A program made the translations under genes and the position numbers. A stretch of DNA of 64,000 nt, taken from assembly GCA_029959085.1 (NCBI GenBank), contig JARWIR010000024.1:12946296-13010295 (forward strand). The letters are read 5' to 3'. The notes below the pieces were generated by a model. It was not told the DNA's origin. It saw only the letters and a list, made by a program, of their open reading frames with translations, and made no database searches. Of this stretch, positions 35,880 through 48,341 are shown piece by piece. Numbering within the stretch: position 1 is the stretch's first letter; every line of letters starts with the position of its first letter. This stretch comes from Nemophila menziesii (Eukaryota > Streptophyta > Magnoliopsida > Boraginales > Hydrophyllaceae).

Positions 35880-37200
35880 CCCTAAATGGAAGGGGGTTGA
35901 GAAGTCCAATTACAAGGCAAGAGATTTGACATCTCTTGTCGCGCAAGTAAATCAACAGTAAAATTTAGTCTCCTATTAATATGCGAGAAGGAGATTTTGT
36001 GATGTCTAGTAATTTTAAAGATGTCTTTGAAGAGTGGTTAAAAAAATTGTTGTTTAAGATAGTAGGTGATTATAAGAGCTTGACAATTTTGAGGCAGTCA
36101 CTTTTAAGACGGAGATGGTGCTGAGTAAGATTTATGGCTTTGTGTAATGCATTTCTTATTCCCACTAGCTCAGCTTCCACTAATGATTGAGCTGTAAAAC
36201 TCCAAGAATGTCCGTACAAAAATCGACCCTATTTGATACTGAAAATACAAGCAGCGGAAGCATTTTTAGTTATGTTGTTATAAAATGCATCAACATGAAT
36301 ATTCATAAGATCAGAGTTACAGGACATGTTACCAGTACTAGTATTTAAGTTAAAAGATCTTTGATTTGTTTTGACAGTAGATTTTTCATATTCATTATCA
36401 TTTTCCTTTCCATTATCATTGTTATTTTTATTTTCAGCCTCAGAGATATTTTTATTATTTGCAATATATTCATCATAGGCTGTGTAAGCTTTTTTCACAT
36501 TGTAAAGAGGCAAAATATCATGATTTTCATAGAAATTACTATTTCTATTCTTCCATATAAACCAAGCAATCCAGGCTACCAACTTAACTATATTTCTTCC
36601 GCAATCATCAGAAGGTAAATTAAAGATACAAAAGGTGTTTGAACCAGCCATGAGATCTACCATTAACTGAAGAATTTGTAAGAAAAAATATAAGAGATGC
36701 AAACCAGGTTTCCCTGGAGATAGGACAATGGAAAAAGATGTGATCCACAGTTTAAACATCATTATCACATAATTTACGATAGTTGTTTAAGGCACATTTC
36801 CTATTAAATAAACCTTGTTGTGTAGGAAGAGCTTCATTTACTGACTTCTAAAGATTTTTTTTGTCTTTGGAGGTAGGTTTAAAAGCCATATTTTCTTCCA
36901 GGATACTGTATCTGTATCAGAATAAGTACATGGGGCATTAGATTTAATAGCTTTAGAGACATTTATATCATTATATATAATATTATTATTGCACTCCTTT
37001 GTAAAAAAAGTTCCATTAGGACTTAAAGTCCAATACAGAGCATCTTTCAAATATATATAAGGTTTATTTAGACCAAAAATTTCATCTGCAGTTTGATTAT
37101 CAAAGGTATCTCTGATAAGTTTTTCATTCCAGGTATTAGTGTTTAGGATCATAATATCAGCAACCTTATGAAGGGGGAATTTGAATGATTCAAGATAAAT
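35880..37200 (-). pseudogene. LINE zf-RVT and RNase H region
   Basis: 36838-37152 (SPNGTFFTKE, DTVSWKKIWLLNLPPK) and 36229-36768 (LVAWIAWFIWKNRN) are the zinc-binding domain and its trailing helix. Further down, HVDAFYNN, SLVEAELVGIRNAL and DCLKIV are the RNase H blocks, ending near 35890. Several frameshifts. Confidence 0.8.
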
Positions 37201-37439
37201 TTTTTCGTATTAAGCCAATGATCATCCCAAATTTTTATATCCTTACCATCACCTAAAGCCCACTTTACGACCTTTAATAAGAGATTTAAAGCACCAAGAA
37301 GAATTTGTAGTAACAACAGCATTCAGAAAATCACTATTATGAAAATAGATGCCTTTGAGAATTTTATAAGCAAGTGATTCTTTCTTAAGATTTAATTTCC
37401 AAGCTGTTGAGGCAAGAAGGTCAAGGTTTAAAGAGCAAA

Positions 37440-39226
37440 CTTTTTAAAATCCCATCTCACCTTCAATTTTAGGTAATTCTAGATGTTCCCAATTTTTCCA
37501 ATGAATCTTTTTCTTATCTTTATTATCCCACCAAAAAGAAGCAACCAAAAAACTAATAAAGTTACATGTGGTAATTGAAATAAGAAAAAGAGACATTGTA
37601 TAAGTTGGATTGATTGAATGACAACTTTAATAAGGGTTTCTTTACCTCCAGAAGAAAGCAATTATGTATTCCAATGACTCAAGTTTGAGATAATTCTACG
37701 AATCATCCATTCAAGGGATTTAACCTTTGATCTTCCCCAGTCAGAGGGAAGTCCTAGGTATTTTCCCAAGTCAGGTAGATGGTTCATTCTTATCTTATTA
37801 GTGAGCATAGAAATATCACTTGGTGGGAGTGTTTTTGCTAAAAATAACACCACTTTTATTAAGATTAATGGTTTGACCTGAAGCAAAAGAGTATTGATAG
37901 ATAACATCAAGAAATTGATCAAATTTAGAAACAGTAGCTTTTAGAAAAATAAACTATCATCTGCAAAGAGGATATGAGAAAGGCTAGGGGAATTTCTAGC
38001 TAATTTCATACCTTGAATAAGATTATTGCGCACTTTATCCTTCATTAAGGAACTTAAAGATTGGGCGACAATACAAAAGAGAAAATAGGACAGTGGGTCC
38101 CCTTGTCTCAACCCTATACTAGGTTATTTTAAACCCACAAGTGAGCCATTGAATCAAATATAGTAGGAAACAATACTGATACAATTATAAATAAGAGCAA
38201 GCCATTTTTCAAAATAACCCATTTTGCGCATCATATCAATAAGGAAATCCCATTCTACATTTTCAAAGGCTTTGGAAACGTCAGCCTTAATAGCAGTAGT
38301 GTAATTTTTTGAGTTTCTAGTTTCTTTCATATAAGTTATAGCCTCATGAGCTATAATGATATTCTCATGGATATCTCTACTAGAGAAAAAAGTGGTTTGC
38401 TCCTCATAAATAATAGTTTGCATATGTGGTTTTAATCTAGCCACAAGAATGCCTGCAATCACTTTATATAAGAAATTTGGGTAGCTAATGGGCCAATAAT
38501 GCCCAATATTAGAAGGGCCCTCAATTTTAGGGATAAGGGTAATATAGGTACCATTAATAGGAGCTAAAGAAATTTTATTATAGAGAAAGTTAGTAATGAC
38601 ACGCATAAGATCAATTTTGATAAGATGCCAGTGTTTTTGGAAAAATAAATCCGAGTAACCATCGGGGCCCGAAGCTTTATTACTTCCAAGGTACCAAACA
38701 ATATTTTTAATTTCTTTAAGAGTTACAGGGGCTTCAAGTTGGTAATTTATATCATTTGTAATCACTTTTCAATTTTTTCAATAACATTATCATAATTTCT
38801 CTCACCCACCGTAGAAAAAATGTTATTAAAGTGAGTAGTAATGATACTTTCAATATCATAAGGATTTGTATTCCAACCATCATCAGAATTCATCAAAGAA
38901 GTTATTTTATTAATCTTCCTTCTAATCTTAGTAGAAGCATGATAATAAGCAGTGTTTTTATCCCCATATTTCACCCAAAGAACACGACTTCTTTTTTTCC
39001 AATATTCTTCTTCTTTATTCCATAAAACCTCAATTTTAGAGTTAGTATAGTTTATCTCATCATAATTTTCTACAATTTTAGTATTTAAGGTTTCCAGCTT
39101 TTTCATAAGAGAATTTAGGTGGGCTCTATTATTAATTCTTTCGGTCTTAGCCCAACTAGTAATAACACCAGTAGTTGCAAAGAGTTTTTTACCAAACTTT
39201 TGAATACCTTTTCCAATATTAGTATA

Positions 39227-39228
<2 letters not shown>
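37440..39228 (-). pseudogene. LINE reverse transcriptase region
   Basis: The frame at 38154-38765 carries NKASGPDG, a LIPKIEGPSNIGHYWPIS stretch and KADVSKAFENVEWDFL (RT motif A). Continuing with stops, GLRQGDPLS precedes the catalytic HILFADDSLFF near 37945-37975 (intact FADD). The upstream frame 38762-39346 holds the linker (KKRSRVLWVKYGDKNTAYYH), typical of plant L1 ORF2 before RT. Confidence 0.85.
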
Positions 39229-39295
<67 letters not shown>

Positions 39296-39308
39296 ATATA
39301 TATATATT
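39228..39308. repeat. (TA)n microsatellite within the LINE
   Basis: About 40 TA units with two TC interruptions, inserted between endonuclease and RT regions and responsible for a long meaningless YIYIYI frame. Confidence 0.96.
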
Positions 39309-39339
39309 CCATTGGATATGAATAATATTTTTGACATCA

Positions 39340-39830
39340 GTATCAAGATTTCAGTCTTTCTTGTAATAGAATCTTTGGGATCTTTTTAAATTCTTTAAGT
39401 CAAAGTTTATTATAATAGGGTTATGGTCAAAACCAAGGGTAGGGAAAAATGTAACCCAAGCATTAGGAAAAAATGTTTCTCAATTATGATTAGCTATATT
39501 CTTGTCAAGTTTTTGTTTAATGAGTTTACTACCCGATCTTTTATTACTCTAGGTATAAAAACAACCCTTTGAACTAGTATCTTGAAGGTTTGTATTCTTC
39601 ATAAACTCATTTATTTTCACAATATTATCAGGGGATCTTTGACCACCTAGTTTTTCATTAACGGATTTTATAATATTAAAATCACCAACAATATTCTAGG
39701 GGCTAGAGTTTGGAATATTATTACCAATATCAGTAAGATTAGTAAGAATTTTATCCTTTAGATCATTAGGATGATTGTAAATAAAGGTAGTATAAAAAGT
39801 AGCCTTATTTTAATAGTGATTTTACAATGA
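39340..39830 (-). pseudogene. LINE endonuclease C-terminal part
   Basis: Broken minus-strand frames read IVGDFNIIKSVNEKLGG and FTWSNKR-like and FDHNPIIINF segments, the conserved C-terminal motifs of the AP-type endonuclease (GDFN, and the S/FDHxP final motif). It is truncated at the left of the domain. Confidence 0.75.
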
Positions 39831-40929
39831 ATGTAAAATTGGGATTGTTTTTCCACAAAAATGTTATAGTTTTGTTCATCAGTGATAAAAAATTCTTCAA
39901 ATTAGTGAATTACATATATGTATGTTTACAATTTTCTTACAAAACAAAAGGCCGTTTACAATTTTTTATAAGGTGACAAATTATATTTAAAAATAGACAT
40001 ATAGTAAATATAAATTGTTAAATTGTTAATAAATTTAATAATTATAATTATAAATTTTGGATTAATAAATTAAATAATTATAAATTTTTAATTAGATGGT
40101 CAAATTTTTTTTGGTCTGCAGTATTTTTTTAATTGCAAGTTACAAATACCTTTGTGGTGGGCCATTAATTAGATTTTAAGTTGCTATACTTTCTTTTTTC
40201 TTTCAAATTTTACAAATTACTGTTTATCATTTTTGAATAAAACAAACAATCATTTACAATTTTTTTATATGGCTATAATTTTGCAACATGTAAAATTTGT
40301 TCAAGTTTATTTTATAATGGTTGCTTATGATTTTACTAACAATATTAGTGATGGTGACTTCAGCTAGAAAAAAGTTTTTTAAAACTAAAATTATTAAAAT
40401 TTTATTTACGTACGACCATGACTCAAGAGATTAAATGATTTAGCGATATTGTGTATTTAGAATAATTGTTAAAAGATATTAAATTTGATGATATTATTGA
40501 CGATTTTACTTCAAAATATGTTATAAGAAGATATCTTATCTAACTTTATCTTTTGAAATTCTTGTGATTTATTGAAAATTTAGAGTGTTTAATTTTTTCG
40601 TTTTTTTTTTTCGTTTGAGGCATCTGTCCCATTGGGTTTTCTTCATACAAGGTTTTAACGAGACCCTAATTTTTTTTGTTATGTAATATTATATTTTAAT
40701 AAAAAATTAGTTTTATCAATATAGAATATTGGTTTAAACTATTACGATTTTATAATTTTTTATATTATTTTTTTATATGGAGGCCCAATATAAAATTTTC
40801 ACTCGGGGCTCAATTCTCGACAAGACCGGCTTTGGCTATGACCTCGGACTCTATGAAGGTTTGTGTAATACAAGTATATTAAGGAGACTTCAACGATATA
40901 ACACTCCTTTTTATGGAGAACGCATAGCC
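39831..40929. other. AT-rich DNA with a possible LTR scrap
   Basis: Mostly low-complexity AT sequence. At 40610-40665 a CCCATTGGGTTTTCTTCATA-type phrase resembles the R/U5 part of many plant LTRs, but no ends were found. Confidence 0.4.
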
Positions 40930-40944
40930 AATGGTGTAAGGGGC

Positions 40945-41110
40945 CTAGTTTGCATCACAAAGATACTTCAAAACCACATGTATTTTGTTAGACCGCAGAT
41001 CTAGATCAATAGTACCTCTCATGTACTTCATCAAATGATAAAAATCAACCCAGTGGTCATCACTTGATTTCTTTACAATATAAACAATACCAGATTGAGA
41101 ATACTCATTA
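40945..41110 (-). pseudogene. Copia RNase H-region fragment
   Basis: The minus frame reads DDHWVDFYHLMKYMRGTIDL, the highly conserved Copia segment just after RT (HW-x5-LKYLRGT), then LVLKYLCDAN in place of the usual LKGYxDADWA. It is cut at 41116 by the solo LTR. Confidence 0.75.
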
Positions 41111-41116
41111 AAAATG

Positions 41117-42629
41117 TGATGTCTCCCTGTTTTTGATAGAAAAATCTCCTTAGGAAACATTATTTAAGGTTTAAACTGGACTTACTTAACAGATTAAGAG
41201 TCGTATTTTGAGATAACTTACTTTCTTCATTCGTTATAGTACTATTTTCATTATTAGAGCTTTTGTGTGTTAATTTATTTGTTTAGTGTGAAGTTATTAG
41301 GTACATAGATGATAGGTGACATGAATATGAATATAAGAAGTGGAGATTCAAGTCCAAAACCAAGAAAATGCGTTAATGAAGAAAAAGAAATCAATTTAGC
41401 AGAGGTGGAAAAGTTGTAGAAACTGAAGTCATCACTTATCTCCCTTCCCGAGCCAAATCGATTGAGATTTAAATGAAACAGATGGGACTTGAAGTCAGTG
41501 AAATTTGAGAAGTAGAATCAGCGGATTTGGACTTACGATGCAAAAGTGATGGCCGATCTACTAAAGTGGTGTACTGCAGTTCCGAATTAGTTAAAACGGG
41601 TTGGGCCTTTTGGACTATCCAAAAGGGCCCACATGACCTTAAAACGACCTAGACCTCTATAAATACCTTCTATTAGCTAAGAAACACAGACAATTCATAT
41701 CAAAGAGAAGCTAATACGCCTAGAAGCTAAGCAAGAGAAGGAGGAAGGGCTTGCAACAACAACTCCACAATTCCTAATCATCTGAAACTCGTTTCGTCAT
41801 ATATCTTAGAGTAATTTATTTATGTTTTTAGGTTTAATTATGAATTCTATTTTGTGCTTGGGAATTGCATAGAGTATGAACCCAAGTTACTTACTTGATG
41901 CTTCATAGTTTTTGGGATATTTTCAGTATTTAAATAATTTTTCTTAAATTCTCATTGATTATATCTTTATGCCTTAAAGTTGTTCATGCCCTGATCAAGT
42001 ATAGGATAGTAACAGTAGTTAGATTGTCGACGGGAGGGGGAGTTAATCGCATACCTATATATAAGCGCTTGTTATGAGTCGATGAGCCAGGAGGCCTTAA
42101 ATAACGAAGTAGTTAATAGGGTAATAACATGTTCATCCAAAATCAAATAAGGTCACCCAGGAGGGGTCACTAGAGGTGGAGATTACGTCCTATTCACCCG
42201 AGATGGGCTAGGAAGATACTAGAATTCCTATTAGCATAGAATGACTAATTTATCCTTATGTCTGGAAACATCTAATTAAGAAACTTAGGAGATTACCAAC
42301 AAGGATCAAGAACCACTCTCTCATATTACTCTAATTTTTTAGTTAGTTTGCATTCAATTCTTAGTTATTTAATCTTTTCATCATTAGTTATTTAATTTTG
42401 TCTTTACTTTATTCATATTTAGCTTAATTTTAAGAAAACTAAACAAATATCTATTTTTTTGGAACTAAGTCACGATTCTCTAAACACAATTATCTTAAAT
42501 TTGCCAGCCCCTGAGAACAGAAACCCTTTACTTACTCATTCATATTACTTGTCAACGAACCACATACACTTGCGGGTGATGAAAGTCCTTTTATTTTACG
42601 CATTAATAATCAAACTCACAGGACCGACA
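41117..42629 (+). mobile_element. Solo LTR, Gypsy family A, inserted in the Copia element
   Basis: 1513 bp, TGATGTCTCCC...GGACCGACA. Target duplication AAATG (41112-41116) and TAATG (42630-42634) with one mismatch. GC hairpins at 42155-42167 and 42196-42208 keep their stems although loops differ from other copies. Confidence 0.85.
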
Positions 42630-42766
42630 TAATGTCACACCTTTTATAATCATTACATATTCATTAAGGGACACACATCCCCCACAATTCTCTTACACGT
42701 GAATACTAGTTTTTAAGGAGTTATACCAGACATTATATCAAAGGATTCAAACCTTTCCAACAAAGT

Positions 42767-43136
42767 GAGACTGGATAAGGTAAATTAAGTTATTGACTCT
42801 CATATATTTTATCCTTAGGAACAGCTTCCCTAATGTCTCCCTGTTTGTGATAGATAAATCCCCTTAGGAGAAATCATTTTAGATAGAACTGGACTTAGTA
42901 GATTTTTTTGGATTAATTTGCACTAATGCACTTTCTTCCTTCGTTTTATACTTATTATTCCTTTTAGAGCTTTTTGTGCGTTAATTTGCGTGTTTAGTAT
43001 GAAGTTCTTAGGTATATGGATGCTAGGAGGCACCAAGATAAAGAGAAGAAGTGAAGTTTAAAGTCCAAGATGAAGAGACTGGCTAAGGTAAATTCCATTA
43101 TTGACTCTCATGAATTTTATCCTTAGGATCAGCTTC
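42767..43136. repeat. LTR fragment (42831-43074) between 63-bp direct repeats
   Basis: The first 244 bp of a family A LTR (TAATGTCTCCCTGTTTGTG...GTCCAAGATGAA) is bounded by two copies of the same Copia-derived sequence at 42767-42829 and 43075-43136 (GAGACTGG..AAGGTAAATT, TTATTGACTCTCAT, CTTAGGA..CAGCTTC), about 85-88% alike. The LTR is cut at its 3' side. Confidence 0.8.
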
Positions 43137-43559
43137 GTCCACATCTTTTATTTACCAATATAAGATTGAAAGTATTAAGTAGTCCCATGAAAGAAAGTAC
43201 CAAAAGATGATCATGTCATACACATATTGACAAAAGTGTAACACAATTTGATCCATCTTTTATTATGGTACTATTTCATTAGAAGGTTCCCGTTTAACAA
43301 TAAAAAATGATTTCCTAAGTTTTCATACTTTATCCCCTTCATCAGAAACCACCAACCTTTCGTGTTGTACCATAAAGATCTCTTCACATAGATCATTTTT
43401 TACACATAGATTTAATATCCATCTGTTATATAATTGCGTTTGTGAATGATATTTATTGCAATAAGAGTCGAATAGTGGTAATACAAGGGGTCAAATTAAT
43501 CCTTAAAATTATCAAAATATGGAAAATTCAAGACTTATCCTCGATTCGATTCACTTTTC

Positions 43560-43770
43560 CGACTTGTATGGGACCAATTGGATCTTGTTGGGTCATTTCC
43601 CGGTGACGTATTTCTTCTCATAAGAATCATCACCCTAACACCTTTTCTTAAGCGTTCTCCAGATAGTCTTTGCGGACTTCTCAACCACAACCATATCAAA
43701 GGTGGGGGTTGTCAGGTTATCCAAGATCCATCCACTAACCACTGAATTAGATTTCTTGGAACCAACTTCG
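43560..43770 (-). pseudogene. Copia gag-like remnant
   Basis: The minus strand reads SGWILDNLTTPTFDMVVVE then KSAKTIWRTLKKRC-like sequence, comparable to the Copia gag pattern W-I-L-N...AKEIWDTLKKRY. Stops and shifts are frequent, so the call rests on position and this pattern. Confidence 0.45.
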
Positions 43771-44277
43771 AGAGCTAGAATCCTAGCCTAGTGTTCTTTG
43801 ATAATTTCCCATTTTCCTCAATGGCGTGGAGTACCTCGAGAACGACAAGGTCAAGTTCATATGGTTTAAGTCATATCAGTAGCTTTTGTGCTCAACGTTT
43901 GTAGTTGGAACCATTACAAGGCTCCAACATAGACACGTCGGGAATGAATTTTGCATTCAAGGATGAAGCAACCACCGAAGTATAAAAACCATGTTACAAC
44001 TAGTGATATTAAAATATGTATTTTTAAATTATTGGTAAGAACTAACAATATCACTGGTAAAAAGAAATTGGTTTCATATAAAAAATATTCCAGAAAATGT
44101 AATACAACAACTACTACAAAAGGTGGAAAACCAGAACATAAAGGTATCCCAAAAATCATAATACTACAACTATTGCAAGAAACTGGGAAAAGGAACTTAC
44201 ACGGAAACATTCAGAAAATAATCTAGATACGAATACAAGAAAAAGTGAAATATTAAAAAATATATTACAGGATTACT

Positions 44278-44841
44278 GATATCTCTAACAATAGTGTCCC
44301 TCTATTACTCTGATCTCTATGTCAAAGTGATCTGACTAATTATGGAGAAGAGAGTATTTTATTAATCTGATTTTTCTAGTTCTAACCTCTCTAATTACAA
44401 GTGACTTATGGTCCTATTTATATGATACATTGCAAGACAAAAAACATCATATTTAATAGCTAGAGATAAATGCTCATCAAAGCACATTAATGGTCGGTGA
44501 CTAATGTATACGTTTTTTCTTGACCAAGCTCTTGTAACTCCCGTATCAACCGAATAAAAGAGTCATTAATCTGAAATAAAGAGTCCTCGTTTCGTCATTA
44601 TGTCTTGGTCGTTTTTCTTTTATTTTCTAGCCCATTTTCTATGTGAAACTTTGTAACACATAAAAAGTTTTTCCCACTTCTCCCAAGAGAAAGAAAGAAT
44701 TAATAAAATAAAACTCTTTGATTTTATTCGTCCCAACCATTTTTTTCGTGGGACTATTAGCACATGAATAGTCTTTTCTATTTCTCCAAGAGTATGAAAG
44801 AATTAACAAAATAAATCATCTTTAGTTAGTTAATTCCAACA
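44278..44841 (-). repeat. Putative Copia 5' LTR (minus strand)
   Basis: It starts TGTTGGAATTAAC at 44841, has TATAAATAGG (TATA-like, about 44415-44425) and could end ATCA at 44278. No second copy is in the window, so the length is inferred. Confidence 0.5.
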
Positions 44842-44864
44842 TAAATTACATAAACTAAGTTACT

Positions 44865-45566
44865 TTATGTGGGATAATCGATTTTCTCATGTATTGATGG
44901 GTTATAGGTGATGTTGTTGTGACAAGTGACTCTATCCAACAATGGGATATCAGTCTTCACTTCACCTGCTTGGGATGCCGACTCTACGAATATATGATTG
45001 TTATTAGACAACCAATTTCTTTTACGGGGATCAACGTCGAAACCAAACAACCACCCACTAACTGATGTACTCGCTTCCACGAGCTCCTAGTTCTGAATTA
45101 GTTAGCATCTCTATCTTCTTTATTACAACCCGGTACCGACCTAAATTCATTTTTATCGCTCCAATACCCTCCAACATAGATAACTTATCCCTATATGTAT
45201 AATTGAGCGGTCTCTTAGAAATTCTAGAGTTCTATTCTGCACGTTCATTACCTGTTCCAGCGTTTGTATTTTTCTTACCGTGGAATCACCATTAGATTGT
45301 TGTTATAACCTTAGACGCTCCGTAGATAATTTCTTTACGCTCTAAGACTTGTATTTCAGATATTTAATCTTGACGCTTGGGGTTGTTGGGACTGACACCG
45401 ATTGTTTACGAGTTGTCCCCGAAGAAGAAGAGGATTGCTCGCCAGCAGTGTCGGGGATAATTTGTGGCAACAACCGCCAAAGGTTTTCCATGAAAGGAAC
45501 GCTATGCTTCACGAAGGAAAAAAAAGTTCTAGGGAAAAAAAAGAAAATTATTATAATAGGAAACAC
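44865..45566 (-). other. Unrecognised minus-strand frames, possible gene or element relic
   Basis: Two frames (45342-45566 and 44865-45080) could belong together. The first has a plausible ATG (MENLWRLLPQIIPDTAGE) and a serine/threonine stretch. The second continues as SVSGWLFGFDVDPRKRNWL before a stop next to the Copia LTR. No domain is recognised, and sequence between them has stops. It may be a relic of a gene cut by the Copia element, or Copia-related DNA. Confidence 0.3.
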
Positions 45567-45599
45567 TTTAAAGGGAAATTTTTGAACTAAAGAAATGGT

Positions 45600-45963
45600 T
45601 TTTATAAGTAAATGAGTTATAACTTTATATTTGTTATCAAACTCTGTTAAACCTACGATGCTTCATATAATTAAATAAGAGATGTAGTCAATTTCTATAA
45701 AACATTTGAATGACAAGCTTTGATTTCCATCCCAGGGTAATCAAGGTTAAAAGTAAGTTAATTATTAAACAATGATTTTTACTACACACGGATATGACAT
45801 GTTCCCACCTCAAGAAACAAGAATTAAAAGCTAAGTGAAAAATGATCTAAGGGTTAGGTGAAGTCTTTTAAAGCTTGTCACATTAGAGTAGTATATCATT
45901 TTGGTGATTGTTAACAAGAAAATTTTCGGTATAGATTTCTTTTATCTAGAATTTTCGGTATAG
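45600..45963. other. No gene seen; short 29-bp direct repeat at its end
   Basis: AT-rich. AATTTTCGGTATAGATT occurs twice at 45918-45962, next to the MULE target site. Confidence 0.5.
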
Positions 45964-45972
45964 ATTCTTTTA

Positions 45973-46986
45973 GGGTAAAGTTTTCGGGAAGCCCCTTATC
46001 TTTCCCCAAAGTGCGCGATCCGCCCCCGATCTTCATTTTTACCCTTTCTGGCCCTCCATCTCAATACTTTGTGACGCCGTTAGCCCTTTTTTTGATTTTC
46101 TGTTAATTGACCGTTAGTCAACGCCAGTTGGCTCCAGGTCATCGCTACCTCAGCTCCACATCACCGCCAACTCACCACTACGTCATATCTGCATCTCGGT
46201 GGATTCTGATGTGGCAAGGGGCATTTATGACTTTTTGCTTCTTTTTACCCAATTACCCAACATACAATACAATACCCGTTTAATGCACAACTCACAATCG
46301 CTATTGTTTGAATATAACTCATATATTTGGTAAAATCGTTAAACCCTAACTTTCTGGAATGATAAAATGAAATGGGTTAAGAAGATTGTTACCTGAATCG
46401 CTCTCGATTTCGCTAAGATACGCCATTACGCTGCTTCAGTGACAATTTCTGCAATTTTTAACCCAAATACGTGAAGACCACGAAATGAAACGCTCGATTA
46501 ATTTGGATTCTAATCGTTTTAGTACAAAGGGGAATGGAAGGCGTTAACGGGTTAAGATGCTCGTTCAATTTGTTCAAGAATTTGGGGAATTTCTTGATTT
46601 TTTTACGATTTGGTGTGAAGAACACCAAGAACACACAATACTATGTGTGTTTTGATTTTGTGTTGAAGTGTTTTGGTCCGTATAGAGATGGGGTGTCGGT
46701 GGGTAATTGGGTAAAAAGAAGCAAAAAGTCATAAATGCCCCTTGCCACATCAGAATCCACCGAGATGCAGATATGACGTAGTGGTGAGTTGGCGGTGATG
46801 TGGAGCTGAGGTGGCGATGACCTGGAGCCAACTGGCGTTGACTAACGGTCAATTAACAGAAAATCAAAAAAAAGGCTAACGGCGTCACAAAGTATTGAGA
46901 TGGAGGGCCAGAAAGGGTAAAAATGAAGATCGGGGGCGAATCGCGCACTTTGGGGAAAGATAAGGGGCTTCCCGAAGGCTTTACCC
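45973..46986. mobile_element. Young Pack-MULE-like element with 286-bp terminal inverted repeats
   Basis: 1014 bp. The arms 45973-46258 and 46701-46986 are inverted copies differing at about five positions (about 98%), starting GGGTAAAG. Target sites ATTCTTTTA (45964-45972) and TTTCTTTTA (46987-46995) match at 8 of 9 positions. The 442-bp centre encodes no transposase. It contains, on the minus strand, what looks like a captured gene start (see next entry). The arms are themselves GC-rich compared with surroundings. Confidence 0.9.
46393..46426 (-). pseudogene. Captured first coding exon inside the MULE
   Basis: On the minus strand an ATG at 46426 opens MAYLSEIESDSG and at 46393 meets a consensus donor CAG|GTAACA, followed by AT-rich intron-like DNA. 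The upstream sequence looks like a 5' UTR. A start codon, short exon and donor in MULE cargo suggest acquisition of the 5' end of a host gene. The donor gene is not in the window. Confidence 0.5.
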
Positions 46987-46995
46987 TTTCTTTTA

Positions 46996-47497
46996 TCTAG
47001 AATTTTGTAGACATATTAGTGTTTTTCTTTTCCGGATTTAAGAACGCGCCTGTCTTAAAATAATTTGCCTCTTCCTATCTTCCAAAAGAAATCACTTTGG
47101 TATATCCAATTCTTGGGTGCTATCCGTTTTCTGTCTATCTTTCTTTGCGAGTGTACTATTCAAACATCTTGAAAGATGCTCAAATCGAACCGAGCCGTAT
47201 GAAGAGGACAGTCGCCTGATCGTGTTAACTTTTGACACAGAATATATGCTATCTTAAATTTTCTTATTCGTTTTAAGTCATTATTTTGTTTTCATTTATA
47301 TATAAAGCATATGGATTGAAAACTATAATAACACGAGTTTTACCTACTACCAAACTGCAAAACTAAACATAAACACAAAAGGTAAACCAGACCCTTAATT
47401 CCACTAATTTTCCAGGTTCCACCCTAAAAGTGGCAAATAATCTCTCGAAAGAATTCAGATTTAGGTCCCAATATTATGCAAAAATTACCCTATTAAT
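46996..47497. other. No gene seen
   Basis: AT-rich spacer between the MULE and the Copia-like LTR. Confidence 0.5.
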
Positions 47498-48341
47498 TTT
47501 TGAAATTAATAAAAAAAAAGACATTTGTCATGCATGTAAGAAAAATAATTAACACTTTGAGAAATTGTTGATTTTCCTATATCTGTTGACTAATGGAAGA
47601 AATTAAATTATACCCCACACACAGCCTGACATCGCCAGAAGTGGCGACAACGTGATGAGGTGATTTAGATCAAGTCGAGACGTGAAGTGGCGTGCATACG
47701 TTAGCTTCTTGATAAGAAATGTATCCAGATTCACGTATGGCTATAAAGTGTCAAATATAATGTCCCTTTGCTAAGAAATGCATCCAGGTTCATGGTGTCA
47801 AATACATTGACCTCTTTCTAAGAAACGTGTCTATATTCATGACTCGTTATTAATGCATTTATAGGAGGTGTAACCCCTCCTCTTTATGGAGTGTAACCCC
47901 CCTTTTTTATGAGATTGTAACCCCGGGCGTTTAATGTATTTATGGAGGTAATTTATGGAGAATGCTCTTAGGTATATATACCAAGTTTTCTCCTCTTATT
48001 TGACACACCACAACCAACACAACAAACGGCTACGAGTTAGAACTACAACACCAGAATTGAGAGTCTAGAGATTTTAATCCACTTTTGTGAGTGCATACAT
48101 CTAACGAATGTCATAGTTATTCGATGAGGAACGACCAGTGAAGGTACATTATAGCTCCCCACATGTACTAAATATCGTTCTTAAGGTAGTGACTGAGTCA
48201 CACTATTACAAATATTTTGGTTTGTGTTGTACTTTTATTATGTATTTTTATAATAGTTGTAAGTTGTAAAATCTTAATATTATTTTCAATAATATATACA
48301 ATTTTTTGTTAAATACCAATTCTAGCCCATTATTTCTAACA
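47498..48341 (+). repeat. 5' LTR of the non-autonomous element
   Basis: About 844 bp, ending TTTCTAACA. The exact start is blurred (TTTTTGAAATTAAT against TTGTTGGAATTAAT in the 3' copy). Confidence 0.75.

Larger units (their letters stand above)
35771..39830 (-). mobile_element. Long decayed L1-type LINE: endonuclease (partial), RT, zf-RVT, RNase H, poly-A
   Basis: Reading 39830 down to 35771: the C-terminal part of an endonuclease domain, a spacer, the RT domain, the RT zinc-binding domain, an RNase H domain and an A-rich tail (the T run at 35771-35780 on the plus strand). The 5' end is truncated inside the endonuclease. Frameshifts and stops are numerous. It is the most complete LINE in the window and different from the family at 1-969. 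Confidence 0.87.
40930..44841 (-). mobile_element. Decayed Copia-type element, minus strand, interrupted by Gypsy LTRs
   Basis: Its putative 5' LTR starts at 44841 (TGTTGGAATTAACTAAC on the minus strand). Gag-like sequence lies near 43600-43760, and the RT/RNase H junction motif at 40945-41110. Two Gypsy LTR pieces interrupt the body. Most of pol is unrecognisable. Confidence 0.6.

Noticed and set aside
39115..39346. YIYIYI frames on both strands
   Set aside because: Translations of a (TA)n array inside a LINE.
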